In this document: piece by piece, positions 9,687-18,102 of the stretch
Layout of the letters: the number at the start of each line of letters is the position of its first letter
Numbering within the stretch: the first letter of the stretch is position 1
DNA from: JAFNAG01 sp963721405
Lineage (GTDB): Bacteria > Acidobacteriota > UBA6911
Assembly (NCBI GenBank): GCA_963721405.1
Contig: CAVRJA010000003.1
Span: forward strand, 930,001-994,000
DNA length: 64,000 bases
Direction of reading: 5' to 3'
The notes under the pieces: model-generated
The model's input: the letters and a program-made list of their open reading frames with translations, nothing else
Database searches by the model: none
Told to the model about the DNA's origin: nothing
Program-made: the position numbers and the translations under genes

Positions 9687-10166
9687 TCAGTGTTTCGTAT
9701 CCCTTGCCAGTTCAAAGGGGCGGCGCAGAACAAGTTTGCGGAACTCGAAGCGCTGGACGAGTCGGTAGGACAGGAAATAAGTATACCGGTGCAGTCCGCG
9801 ATTGCCGACCTGGTCGCACAGCAAGTGCAGGAAGTAGCCGGACGTCAGGCCCCAGCCAAAGTAGCGGAACTCGGGAAAGGTCGCCAGCCACAGGCACGCC
9901 GGAATGTACTCATAGGCGTGAAAGATCACCAGGAACCTGCGCGACGTCCCGTAATAGGAGAAGTCCAAAAACCGTTTCAGGTTGAGACTGAATCCGCAGG
10001 TCAGCCAGAAATCGAGGAAGTGGTCGACGTCGACAAACACACCGACGATGGTGCAGGTGATCCCCGCAACCCAGGAACGCAACCAGAGCGTCAGAATGGC
10101 TCCGGACGCAACGCTGACCGCCAAGTGTCGAGCCGGGCTCACTGTCCGTCCCCCCGAAGTCAGCAC
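9687..10166 (-). CDS. small integral membrane protein, YdjM-like metal-dependent hydrolase type
   Basis: A 159-residue hydrophobic protein with several membrane segments and acidic/histidine motifs inside or beside them (VDVDHFLDF, FHAYEY, LHLLCDQ). This arrangement resembles the membrane-bound metal-dependent hydrolase group typified by YdjM, but the match is by eye and the reaction is unknown. The GTG start overlaps the hemA stop by a few bases, so it is probably the second gene of a hemA operon. Confidence 0.55.
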   Translation of the reverse strand: MLTSGGRTVSPARHLAVSVASGAILTLWLRSWVAGITCTIVGVFVDVDHFLDFWLTCGFSLNLKRFLDFSYYGTSRRFLVIFHAYEYIPACLWLATFPEFRYFGWGLTSGYFLHLLCDQVGNRGLHRYTYFLSYRLVQRFEFRKLVLRRPFELARDTKH

Positions 10167-11470
10167 GCCGACGTCTCGCGGTGGACGCCGAACATCCTCT
10201 CAACTAGTGATTGATTGACCCTGTTGCCATCCTGACTCTCGATCGTCTTCAGTTCCATGATCGCAGGGTGCACGATCTTCTGCGCGATGCGGTGGAGCAT
10301 GGTTTCAAGTTCCTCGCGATCCCGCTGTGATATCCCGGGCGCCCTCTGTTCCAGCCTGTCGAGCTCGGCCTGGCAGATGGAATGGACCTGGTTGCGGATG
10401 GCAGCGATTGCCGGGGCCATCCGCGAGAGTTTCTCTTCCTGCACGAATTTTTCCAGCGCCTGCTCCAGGATCACCTCGGCCCGGGCGGCGGCGGTCTCAC
10501 GGTCGCGCCGGTTGGCGGAAACCACGCTCTCGAGATCGTCGATGTTGAACAGATAGACGCCATCCAGCCCGCCGGCCTTTGGATCCACGTTGCGCGGCAC
10601 CGAGATATCGAGAATGAGGAGCGGACGGTCTGCGTTCCCGGGAAGGCGCCGGCCGATGTCTTCCCGCGACAGCACGAATTGCGGCGCGTCCGTCGAGCAG
10701 ATCACGATGTCGGCGCCCGCCACATGTTCGCCGCGGTCCCCGAATTCAACGGCTCTCCCGCCGCACCGCCCGGAAACTTCTTCCGCGTGCGATAGCGTCC
10801 GGTTGGCAACCACGAGGGATGAGGCGCCCGCTTCCCGCAGGTGCAGAGCCGCAAGTTCGCCCATCCTTCCGGCGCCCAGGAGCACGACGGACTTTTCTGA
10901 CAGATTCTCGAATATCTTGCGCGCCAGCTGGACCGCCGCATAACTGATGCTGACTGCTGCGTCGCAGATGCCCGTTTCCGTGCGCGCTTTCTTGGCCGTC
11001 GCAAAGACCCGTGGCATCCACCAATGTAGTTCACGGTCGATACATCCCCGATTCTCCGCTTCCCGGAACGCAGCCTTGAACTGCCCCAGGATCTGCGGCT
11101 CACCCAGGACCAGCGAGTCAAGACTCGACGCTACCCGCAGGGAATGTTTGACCGCATCCAGACCGCTCAGGCAGTATATCTGGTCCTGCAGACCGGCGGG
11201 GTCGAACCCTTTTACCTCACGAACAAAGCGGCGAAACAAGTCCTTCCCGTCCAGCCAGTCTGCGGCCGAAAGGTAAAGCTCCGTCCGGTTGCAGGTGGAA
11301 AGAATCATGCATTCGAGAACTCCCGGATTGCCGAGCAGGTGCTGATGTGCATCAGGGTGGGCGCGCGCTGAAATGGAAACCCGTTCGCGGACTTCGATGG
11401 GGGTTTGATGGTAACTGACACCGCAAACCAGACAGTGACCTAAGTACGCTTCTTCCGGTCCTTCGTTCAT
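10160..11470 (-). CDS. hemA: Glutamyl-tRNA reductase
   Basis: Catalyses NADPH-dependent reduction of glutamyl-tRNA(Glu) to glutamate-1-semialdehyde, the first committed step of C5-pathway tetrapyrrole synthesis. Family motifs are all present: GVSYHQTPIEVRERV at the N-terminus, STCNRTELYL with the catalytic Cys, LVLGEPQILGQFK, a Rossmann motif LLGAGRMGELAA and the C-terminal dimerisation helix region. The start at 11470 gives the usual family N-terminus (436 aa) and has AGAGG just upstream; an alternative ATG at 11572, with GAGGAGAGG before it, would add 34 atypical residues. No other heme gene is adjacent. Confidence 0.93.
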   Translation of the reverse strand: MNEGPEEAYLGHCLVCGVSYHQTPIEVRERVSISARAHPDAHQHLLGNPGVLECMILSTCNRTELYLSAADWLDGKDLFRRFVREVKGFDPAGLQDQIYCLSGLDAVKHSLRVASSLDSLVLGEPQILGQFKAAFREAENRGCIDRELHWWMPRVFATAKKARTETGICDAAVSISYAAVQLARKIFENLSEKSVVLLGAGRMGELAALHLREAGASSLVVANRTLSHAEEVSGRCGGRAVEFGDRGEHVAGADIVICSTDAPQFVLSREDIGRRLPGNADRPLLILDISVPRNVDPKAGGLDGVYLFNIDDLESVVSANRRDRETAAARAEVILEQALEKFVQEEKLSRMAPAIAAIRNQVHSICQAELDRLEQRAPGISQRDREELETMLHRIAQKIVHPAIMELKTIESQDGNRVNQSLVERMFGVHRETSAC

Positions 11471-11572
11471 ATACCTCTGTACGACTCCATGCTGGCGGCC
11501 AGGCCCATTGAAATGCAACTCCGAGGCCATTTCCGTTCCCGAAACCATTTGAGATAAATCGTTAATTTTCAT

Positions 11573-11920
11573 TATCTTAATGTGCCTCTCCTCAGGGGGT
11601 TGCGAAGCAGCCGGCAGAACGCCCCAAAAAACGGGGCAAATTTCCCAGTTCTGGGGGCTGAATGGCCCGGCAGTCAGATCGACGCATTATTGAGGAATCA
11701 GGAGCCGGCAGGAAAAAGCCTGAAGGAATGCGCCGTCCCAGCTTGCGAGGATGAAAGTAAAGGCGGCCAGTCGAACCATCCCCGCCTCGAGACCTGAGGG
11801 CGAACCTGGCGAAGCGGTCCCGCAGACCTTCCGTCGCCTGGGCAGATTTCGAATGGCCGGTAAGGCGCCCGGGATGTTGTGTTGGCGCCCCGGTGATGCT
11901 GTGACTGTTGTCGTTCTCGA
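11573..11920. other. intergenic region upstream of hemA
   Basis: About 350 bases between the aminotransferase stop and hemA. Frames running through it are continuations of non-coding frames of the aminotransferase. No riboswitch or clear promoter was recognised. Confidence 0.4.
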
Positions 11921-13165
11921 TCAGTATGTATTCTGAGTTGCGGCCGGAAGGGAGGCGATGGCGCGTTTGCAGACGCCGCCAAGGCGCGCGATCCCTTCCT
12001 CGATCTTTTCCTCCGTAGCGTTGGAGAAGTTCAGGCGCATCGTGTTCTCGCCTGTGCCGTCGTCGTAAAAGGCGGAACCCGGCACGAATGCGACCAATTC
12101 CTCGATTGCGTCCCGGAGAATCTCCGCGGCATCCAACTGCTTGGGAAGAACAGCCCAGATGAAAAGCCCGCCCTGCGGCTTTGTCCAACGCACTCCCGGC
12201 GGCATGTGTCTTTCCAGGGCGGCAAGTATGGCGCTGCGCCGTTTGCCGTACACGGAGCGGATCAGCTGAATGTGCTTGTCGAGGAAACCGCCGCGCGCGA
12301 TCTCGTAAGCGACCATCTGCACGAAGGTCCCGGTATGCAGGTCAGTTCCCTGCTTGGCCTGAACCAGCCTCTTGATGACCTCGACGGGCGCCACAACCCA
12401 GGCCAGTCGCAACCCTGGGGCCAGGATCTTTGAAAATGTGCTCAGGTAGATGACGTTGCCGCTGAACGGTTTGCCATCGCGGGCGCGCGCGTCCAGGACG
12501 TTGAGGGAGGGGAGGTGCTCTCCGTCGTAGCGCAACTGCCCGTACGGATCGTCTTCGATGATCGGCACTCCGTAATGATCTGCCATCTCGACCAGAATTT
12601 TGCGCCGCTTGAGCGACATCGTCACGCCGGTCGGATTCTGGAAATTCGGGAGCGCATAGAGGAATTTCGGTCCCGACCGCAACACGGATTCCAGCTCCTC
12701 GGTCCGCATCCCCTCATCGTCCATGTCTACCCCGAGAAACTGCGCCTGGTAGGCGTTCCACGCCTGCAACGCCCCGAGGTAGGTCGGGCGCTCAACCGCG
12801 ATACGGTCCCCGGAGTTCACAAAGACCTTTCCCAGCAGATCCAGGGCCTGTTGCGAACCGCTGGTGATCAGGATGTTCTCCGGCTGTACCACAATGCCGT
12901 ACCTTGCCGTGTGTCTCGCGATCATTTCGCGCAGCTTGGGGGAGCCTTCGGTCGTGCTGTATTGCAGGGACTCGGGGCCGGACTCCGCTAAGACGCGATC
13001 CGCGGCCTCGCGAAACTGGGCCACTGGAAAAACCTCGGGCGCAGGAAGCCCGCCGGCAAACGAAATCATGTCGGGCTTCTCGGTCAGCTTCAACAACTCA
13101 CGGACCATTGAGCTCTGCATCCTGCGTGTTCGCAATGCATACCGGGACGACCAGAGTGTCTCCAT
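11921..13165 (-). CDS. PLP-dependent aminotransferase, LysN/2-aminoadipate type
   Basis: A 414-residue fold-type I aminotransferase of the MocR/LysN-like subgroup. Visible hallmarks are MISFAGGLPAPEVFPV near the N-terminus, the ITSGSQQALDLLGKV cofactor loop, an NFQNPTG motif, IIEDDPYGQLRY with the PLP-contacting Asp, and STFSKILAPGLRLAWV with the Schiff-base Lys. There is no N-terminal GntR-type DNA-binding domain, so it is an enzyme and not a MocR regulator. The substrate is probably 2-aminoadipate, branched-chain or aromatic amino acids; sequence alone does not decide. It appears to be a single-gene unit. Confidence 0.88.
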   Translation of the reverse strand: METLWSSRYALRTRRMQSSMVRELLKLTEKPDMISFAGGLPAPEVFPVAQFREAADRVLAESGPESLQYSTTEGSPKLREMIARHTARYGIVVQPENILITSGSQQALDLLGKVFVNSGDRIAVERPTYLGALQAWNAYQAQFLGVDMDDEGMRTEELESVLRSGPKFLYALPNFQNPTGVTMSLKRRKILVEMADHYGVPIIEDDPYGQLRYDGEHLPSLNVLDARARDGKPFSGNVIYLSTFSKILAPGLRLAWVVAPVEVIKRLVQAKQGTDLHTGTFVQMVAYEIARGGFLDKHIQLIRSVYGKRRSAILAALERHMPPGVRWTKPQGGLFIWAVLPKQLDAAEILRDAIEELVAFVPGSAFYDDGTGENTMRLNFSNATEEKIEEGIARLGGVCKRAIASLPAATQNTY

Positions 13166-13320
13166 TTTCCCTCCTCGGTGTGCGGATCAGAACGCGCACG
13201 CTGTTATTGCGGCAAGTCCGCGCGTCAACGCCAGTGTACTACCGGTTTCACCTGGGGCGCAACACAAGAGGAGATCGGGGGCGTTGACCGCGGGGAGGCG
13301 ACCTCAAATATCACCGCACA

Positions 13321-13349
13321 GCCCTTGCGACGGGTATGCCGTCCATTCA
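13321..13349 (+). repeat. diverged copy of the GCCCTTGCGGCGG palindromic repeat
   Basis: This stretch (GCCCTTGCGACGG...GCCGTCCATT) resembles, with several mismatches, the 36-bp repeat found twice at 17855-17890 and 18103-18138. It is probably a decayed member of that intergenic family. Confidence 0.35.
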
Positions 13350-13409
13350 GGGAGCATAGTCCCAGCTATTTGTAAGATGAAATGGCGGCAGGAAAACGGG
13401 GTCCGCCGC

Positions 13410-13908
13410 ATAAGCGCTAAGACAAGTCGTCAACTTAAGGCGGACTTGGACCTAGACCTGGACGTGGACCTGGACTTGAATCTTCCTATGTCAGACACAT
13501 CTTCGATAGCATCCTAACCGCTGAGAGAAGAAGTTGGTCGGCTTCCTGAGCTCGTGGCTGTTCGATCAGAGTCAAAGCGCAGCAGGCATCAATGATCGCC
13601 GCACATTCCATGGCACTGCCTCGGGCAATGGTGTAAAAGCGACGCTGATCCGGGCCACTGCTTTTCCCTGATCCTTCGGCGATATTCAGCGGAATGGAAA
13701 GGGATGCACGGCGGAGCTGTTCCGCCATAGCTGCATAACGTGGCGGCAGACTGTCAGCAATTGCAGCTGCGAGTGGCAAGAAACGAACTGCGGTCTGGTA
13801 AACGTCCAGCTTCCGAAAGTTCACGGACGGCAGCACACTCTAAGACCAGGTCCAAGTCCAGGTCCAGGTCCAAGTCCACGCAGATGTGGTGGTTAACTTA
13901 GCGCCTAA
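13410..13908 (-). mobile_element. 499-bp hexamer-array element encoding a four-helix-bundle protein, copy A
   Basis: The element starts ATAAGCGCTAAG and ends CTTAGCGCCTAA, imperfect 12-bp terminal inverted repeats (10/12). It is flanked by GGGGTCCGCCG (13398-13408) and GGGGTTCGCCG (13909-13919), a likely target duplication with one mismatch. Inside, an array of six GGACNT-type hexamers (13442-13477) and an oppositely oriented array of five (13849-13878) bracket one gene. The second copy at 39988-40486 has the same length, ends and gene but a different number of hexamers in each array, so both the unit and its repeat dynamics are visible here. Mobility is inferred; no known transposase is encoded. 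Confidence 0.75.
13486..13836 (-). CDS. four-helix-bundle protein (S23/IVP family), copy A
   Basis: A 116-residue, probably all-helical protein with the family's pattern: FRKLDVYQTAVRF at the start, a central SIPLNIAEGSGKSS motif and RRFYTIARGSAMECAAIIDAC. The family includes proteins encoded in intervening sequences of bacterial 23S rRNA genes and is structurally related to the Avd protein of diversity-generating retroelements; its molecular role is not well defined. Here it is not in an rRNA gene but is the only gene of a hexamer-array element. It differs from copy B at 8 of 111 residues and has five extra C-terminal residues. Start is GTG with no clear Shine-Dalgarno; the hexamer array ends about 12 nt upstream. 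Confidence 0.85.
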   Translation of the reverse strand: MLPSVNFRKLDVYQTAVRFLPLAAAIADSLPPRYAAMAEQLRRASLSIPLNIAEGSGKSSGPDQRRFYTIARGSAMECAAIIDACCALTLIEQPRAQEADQLLLSAVRMLSKMCLT

Positions 13909-13920
13909 GGGGTTCGCCGG

Positions 13921-14721
13921 CTAGAGGCCGGATGTCGGGTCCGTGAAAGGCGGGCGGGTTTCGCCGGGGCCAGGGGCCTGATCCTGTAACGGCAGATCAA
14001 GGTGGGCCTGCCTTGGCGCCGCCATCATCGCCAGTACGGCGTGCACGATTTCTTCGAGCGAGAGGCGATCCGTGCTGAAGATCGCATCGTACAAACTCAG
14101 CTCGTCGATGCTGTGGCGGAAGTGGTGTTGGATGAAGCTCTTTCGTTCGGCGTCGATCTGGTGCATGCGTCGCCGCGCCTCATCCGCCGGAACGGCCCAG
14201 CGTCGGGCCAGGCGCGTAACGCGTGTCTCGGGGTTGGCGACGATACGCAGGTGGAGGCCCGGCTCTCCCTGCAGGGCAAACGCGCTTCCCCGCCCGACAA
14301 TGACCGCCTTCCCGCGCGCCGCCAGATATGCCAGCGCCTTGAGAAGGGCCTTGTGGTACTCCTCGTTGCCGAAGGAGATCCCTTCCGCCATCAGCAGCAG
14401 GCGTTCGACCATGTCATGAATCAGGCTCTGGGATCGCTCGTCCAACTGGCGAACGAGGTCACGGCGCACGTGACTGTCCTCAGCGATGAAATTGACGATC
14501 TCTTTGTCAAACACCTGCCATTGCAGATGGCGTGCGAGTTCTTCCGCAAGGAGATCGCCGTGAGACCCGATTTCGCGCGTGACCGTGATGAAACGATAGG
14601 AGTGGTCGGGCTCTGCGACCATGCCGCGTGGGCTCGCCTGTTCCCGCACCCTGGACAGCAACATTTGTCTCTCGATCAGATGGCTTGCGGCAGGTGAGTC
14701 GTCCAGCCCTTTTGTCCTCAT
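13921..14721 (-). CDS. cytidylate kinase-like family protein
   Basis: A 266-residue protein of the cytidylate-kinase-like family (PF13189 type). The P-loop-like region reads FITVTREIGSHGDLLAEELA, a variant common in this family in place of a classical GxxGxGK, followed by WQVFDKEIV and a lid region with arginines (VTRLARRWAVPADEARRRMHQID). Such proteins are NMP-kinase-like; the real substrate is unknown. Start at 14721 is chosen because GGGAGG lies 5 nt upstream of the ATG; the frame is open for 77 further codons that look non-coding. It is divergent from the DUF423 gene, 84 bp away. Its stop lies a few bases past element A. Confidence 0.75.
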   Translation of the reverse strand: MRTKGLDDSPAASHLIERQMLLSRVREQASPRGMVAEPDHSYRFITVTREIGSHGDLLAEELARHLQWQVFDKEIVNFIAEDSHVRRDLVRQLDERSQSLIHDMVERLLLMAEGISFGNEEYHKALLKALAYLAARGKAVIVGRGSAFALQGEPGLHLRIVANPETRVTRLARRWAVPADEARRRMHQIDAERKSFIQHHFRHSIDELSLYDAIFSTDRLSLEEIVHAVLAMMAAPRQAHLDLPLQDQAPGPGETRPPFTDPTSGL

Positions 14722-14805
14722 ATGGACCTCCCAAGGACAGGCTATGGTTCCATGGTAACATTTGCTGGGGTCTTCCGCAATCGGGCGGGGACAGGAGTGC
14801 TGAAG

Positions 14806-15180
14806 ATGGCTCGAACCTTCGCAATTCTGGGTGCTCTCTCGGCCTTTATCTCCGTAGCAGCAGGCGCATTCGGAGCGCACAGCCTCCGGCAGAGGATCAC
14901 GCCGGAGATGCTGGGCATCTTCGAGACTGCAGCACGCTATCAGATGTACCACGCGCTGGGGCTGATCGCCGTCGCTTGGGCCGTGGATCGCTGGCCGGGG
15001 ACGTACACCTGTTCCGCAGGATGGTGTTTCGTCGCCGGGACGCTCCTCTTTTCCGGAAGTCTCTACACCCTTGCCCTGACCGGAGCTCGCTGGCTAGGGG
15101 CGGTGACGCCCCTCGGCGGACTGGCATTCCTTCTCGGCTGGCTCGCTTTCGCGTGGTGCCTGGGAAAACCAGGTTCCTGA
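14806..15180 (+). CDS. DUF423 (YgdD/TMEM256-like) membrane protein
   Basis: A 124-residue protein with four predicted membrane helices. The N-terminal helix contains the family's characteristic AGAFGAHSLR, followed by a segment ending YQMYHALGL, and the C-terminal half has GGLAFLLGWLAF. The function of DUF423 proteins is unknown. AGGAG at 14793-14797 lies 8 nt before the chosen ATG. Confidence 0.85.
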   Translation: MARTFAILGALSAFISVAAGAFGAHSLRQRITPEMLGIFETAARYQMYHALGLIAVAWAVDRWPGTYTCSAGWCFVAGTLLFSGSLYTLALTGARWLGAVTPLGGLAFLLGWLAFAWCLGKPGS

Positions 15181-15247
15181 ACTCTGCCGTAACAGCGGCG
15201 TCCGCCTTGAGCCCTGAGGCGCGGCGGCTGAGTTGACTTCTCCCCGG

Positions 15248-15562
15248 CTAGCGCCCTCCGAAACCGTGCCGCCTGCCGCCGCCGCCACCGCCTCCCATGC
15301 GGCCCTCGCGCGGTTGCTGCGGCTTAGCCTCGTTGACGGTCATGGGCCGGCCCTCGATCTTCTGTCCATTGAAGTCCGCGATCGCCTTTTCCGCAGCTTC
15401 GTCCGTGGCCATCTCCACAAAGGCAAAGCCCTTCGAACGGCCGGTGTCGCGGTCGGTAATCAGCTTCACGGAATCTACCGGTCCGGCTTCCGAAAACATC
15501 TCCTGCAGAGCGCTTTCGGTAATCGTGTACGGCAGATTTCCAACATATAGTCTTTTTGACAT
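15248..15562 (-). CDS. RNA-binding protein with single RRM domain and Gly-rich tail
   Basis: A 104-residue protein with one RNA-recognition motif. RNP2 is LYVGNL (residues 4-9) and RNP1 is KGFAFVEM (near residue 44), both intact with their aromatic residues. The C-terminus is glycine/arginine-rich. Such short RRM proteins occur in cyanobacteria, Acidobacteriota and others, often cold-inducible, and are thought to act as RNA chaperones. GGGAGAG precedes the ATG by a few nucleotides. It converges with the DUF423 gene. Confidence 0.92.
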   Translation of the reverse strand: MSKRLYVGNLPYTITESALQEMFSEAGPVDSVKLITDRDTGRSKGFAFVEMATDEAAEKAIADFNGQKIEGRPMTVNEAKPQQPREGRMGGGGGGGRRHGFGGR

Positions 15563-15860
15563 AATCTCTCCCTCATACCTGTTCAGGCGCCGCAACAGAC
15601 AATCCTCGAGCCTTCGAGCTCAAAAATTTTCTGTTTGGCAACCGTTTAATTGGAAAGTCGCGAACGCATGTTTTCCTGGAGACTCATAGTGAAGACGTCA
15701 ATGCTGAGGAACATAGGATCGGGCAAGGAACGCGGATTCGACTCCCTTCGACCAAACTCTGGCACAATCCTGATCATTATGCAACAAGTCGTATTCGAAA
15801 TGCGGTCCTACTTCGTTGACTTGTCCAGGGCTGTTGCCTAGGATGTCCCGTGGAGAGAGC

Positions 15861-17753
15861 ATGATCCCCGAAAAGCCGGACAATCACACGCAGACTGAGG
15901 GAAGAGAGGAATCTGCCGCTGCAACCACCGCTGATTCGGGGCAGCAGCCTCCTGCGACAACCCTCCGGCATGCCCGGTTTTCTCATCTGGCCTGGGCGGC
16001 AGGAGGCTTGATCCTCGGAGTGATCGCCACCACCCTTCTGGTTCGGCTTGGAACCCGCCATCCCGCACCTCCGCCGCTGATTCGTTTCTCGATCGATTTG
16101 CCTCGCGACGCTCCTCTGGCACCGGGGGCCCATTCGCTGGCATTCTCTCCCGATGGGACGCAACTGGCTTATGTCGCCCAGGTGAAGGCGGAAACCCAGC
16201 TGTATCTGCGCGCCCTGGACCAACTGGAAGCGAAACCGGTCCCAGGCACGCGGGGCGCCTGCGACCCCTTTTTTTCTCCCGACGGCGCGTGGCTCGGCTA
16301 TTTTGACTCCAACGCTTCCCAATTGAAGAAGGTGCCGCTCTCGGGAGGGGAACCGGTCCCCCTGGGTCAGGTGCAATCCGCCCTCGGCGCGTGCTGGGGG
16401 CCTGATGGATCCATTATGTTCGCTCCGGATATGTTCTCGGGCCTCTTGCGTATCCCACCCGCCGGAGGCAATCCTGAACCATTGACGAAGCTGGGCAACA
16501 AGGAATCCACGCACCGCTGGCCCACAATGCTGCCGGATGGCAAAACTGTGATTTTCACCATTGGAACCGCCGGGACAGACAGCAACACGCGGCTGGCCGC
16601 GGTCACGCTCAAGACCGGACAAAAAAAGATATTGCTGGATGATGCTGCGGACGCCGTTTTCTCGCCGCCGGGGCGCCTGTTGTTCATGCGCCGCGGGGAC
16701 CTGATGGCCGTCGCTTTTGATCCGGCGCGTCTCGAGCCGGCGGGCACTCCTTTTGTAGTGAAGGCAGGAATCGAAACCGACCGTGCCACCGGATCGGGAC
16801 ACTTCGCTTATTCGCGAGCGGGCGCGCTCGCTTATGTCACACGAATTGAGGAAGCCGGATTCCGCGTCCTGGCCTGGGCGGACCGGGAGGGTGGGATCGA
16901 AAAGCTGACGGTGAACCGCGGCGCCTTCTCATATCCCCGGCTGTCTCCCGACGGCCGGCGACTCGCCGTCGTGATCCGCGCCATGGATGATAAATCCAAT
17001 GTGTGGATCCTGGATGTCGATAGCGGCAAATTCAACCGGCTGACATTCGAGGGGAACAATTCCCTTCCAGCCTGGTCGCCGGACGGAAAGCGCCTGGCAT
17101 TCGCCTCGGACCGGGACGGCCAGTGGAATCTTTTCTCGGTGTCCGCCGACGGGAGCGGTGCAGCCGAGCCGCTGCAAAAAAGTGAAAATCCGCAGATGCC
17201 CGGCTCCTGGTCGGCAGATGGCAGGTTTCTGGCATTCACTGAATTCGCCCCGAAAACCGGACCTGACATCTGGGTCCTCACCTTGGATGGCGAGCGCGTC
17301 GCCCGGCCATTTCTGCAGACCCGATATGCCGAGTGGGGTGGAGAGTTCTCCCCCGACGGCCGTTGGCTGGCTTACACCTCAGACGAAACAGGACCCGACC
17401 AGGTGTATGTCCAGGCTTTCCCCGGCCCCGGCGAGAGATTTCAGATCTCGACAGCAGAAGGGCGCGAGCCCGTCTGGCGGCACGACGGCCTTGAATTGTT
17501 TTTCCGTTACTGGAAAGGATTGATGAGCGTGACGATGCTGTCGGAAGGCGAATTCAGGCCGGATCCCCCACGACTGGCTGTTTCCGGCGATTATGAAGCC
17601 GGCGAGATGCCGATGTTCCCCAACTATGATGTTTCGCCGGACGGTAAGCGCTTCGTGATGATCCCTCAGGAGAGCATTGAGAAGAGGCAAATCCAGATTG
17701 ACTGGAATTGTTTCGACGAATTGACACGGCCACGCACTAAAACGCGCCGGTAG
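15861..17753 (+). CDS. membrane-anchored TolB/PD40-type beta-propeller protein
   Basis: A 630-residue protein: a short Gln/Thr-rich cytoplasmic tail, one membrane helix (about residues 43-62, LAWAAGGLILGVIATTLL), then a periplasmic propeller built from PD40 repeats, visible as repeated SPDGxxLAY-type motifs (SPDGTQLAY, SPDGAWLGY, SPDGRRLAV, SPDGKRLAF, SPDGRWLAY, SPDGKRFVM). In Acidobacteriota this sensor module is usually fused behind a Ser/Thr protein kinase; here no kinase domain is present. Start at 15861 has GGAGAG 5 nt upstream; ATG at 15843 is an alternative. The role is unknown, perhaps ligand or cell-envelope sensing. Confidence 0.8.
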   Translation: MIPEKPDNHTQTEGREESAAATTADSGQQPPATTLRHARFSHLAWAAGGLILGVIATTLLVRLGTRHPAPPPLIRFSIDLPRDAPLAPGAHSLAFSPDGTQLAYVAQVKAETQLYLRALDQLEAKPVPGTRGACDPFFSPDGAWLGYFDSNASQLKKVPLSGGEPVPLGQVQSALGACWGPDGSIMFAPDMFSGLLRIPPAGGNPEPLTKLGNKESTHRWPTMLPDGKTVIFTIGTAGTDSNTRLAAVTLKTGQKKILLDDAADAVFSPPGRLLFMRRGDLMAVAFDPARLEPAGTPFVVKAGIETDRATGSGHFAYSRAGALAYVTRIEEAGFRVLAWADREGGIEKLTVNRGAFSYPRLSPDGRRLAVVIRAMDDKSNVWILDVDSGKFNRLTFEGNNSLPAWSPDGKRLAFASDRDGQWNLFSVSADGSGAAEPLQKSENPQMPGSWSADGRFLAFTEFAPKTGPDIWVLTLDGERVARPFLQTRYAEWGGEFSPDGRWLAYTSDETGPDQVYVQAFPGPGERFQISTAEGREPVWRHDGLELFFRYWKGLMSVTMLSEGEFRPDPPRLAVSGDYEAGEMPMFPNYDVSPDGKRFVMIPQESIEKRQIQIDWNCFDELTRPRTKTRR

Positions 17754-17754
17754 C

Positions 17755-17815
17755 TGGGTCTTGGGTGTTGGGTGTTGGGTGCCGGGTCTTGGGTGTTGGG
17801 TCTTGGGAATCGGGG
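17755..17815 (+). repeat. array of TTGGGTG-type heptamers, left border of the island
   Basis: Imperfect tandem heptamers (TTGGGTG, TTGGGTC, CCGGGTC variants) begin right after the stop codon of the propeller gene. An oppositely oriented array lies at 20686-20738, next to the permease gene. Together they bracket the 2.9-kb repeat/IS island. They resemble the heptameric STRR repeats described in cyanobacteria. Confidence 0.75.
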
Positions 17816-17854
17816 GGTCGGCTTGGTGAGCGATCGGGGGTCGGATATCAGGCG

Positions 17855-17890
17855 CCGGAGAGCCCTTGCGGCGGCGTGACGCCGTTCATT
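17855..17890 (+). repeat. 36-bp palindrome-containing intergenic repeat, copy 1
   Basis: CCGGAGAGCCCTTGCGGCGG continues into GCGTGACGCCGTTCATT; the inner GGCGTGACGCC can form a hairpin. An identical 36-bp copy is at 18103-18138, and a diverged one at 13321-13349. Likely a REP-like element. Confidence 0.75.
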
Positions 17891-17956
17891 GAAGACAGAA
17901 ACTTTGATCTGGGCACAGAGACCGCGATCCGAAAACGTGGAAGTTTTCATGTGGCC

Positions 17957-17972
17957 GCGGGCTTCAGCCCGC
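17957..17972. repeat. GGGCTTCAGCCC palindrome
   Basis: A short palindrome GCGGGCTTCAGCCCGC. The same core occurs at 18051-18066 (as GGGCTGAAGCCC), 39976-39987, 40487-40498 and 43771-43786. It is a dispersed hairpin repeat, and one copy appears to be the insertion site of the four-helix-bundle element B. Confidence 0.7.
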
Positions 17973-18102
17973 ACCTTCTGCTTCGACTCCAGCGCCATCC
18001 CGCCGCATGAGGGATTTTTGCAGAATCGGCCGCAGGGGTCAGCTTGGAGACCGGGCTGAAGCCCGGAGCCACAGGAATGCAGGAATGCAGCTCCGTATGT
18101 TT

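Noticed and set aside
11592..12188. 198-codon open frame past the end of the aminotransferase gene
   Set aside because: Overlaps the real gene in another frame and has Arg/Ser/Gly-rich non-protein-like composition.
12864..13517. Open frame ending in alternating Asp-Leu and Asp-Val residues
   Set aside because: The Asp-rich part is only the translation of the GGACNT hexamer array; the rest lies opposite the aminotransferase gene and its upstream region.
13442..13878. Hexamer arrays considered as a CRISPR array
   Set aside because: Units are 6 bp, directly adjacent and without spacers; no cas gene is present.
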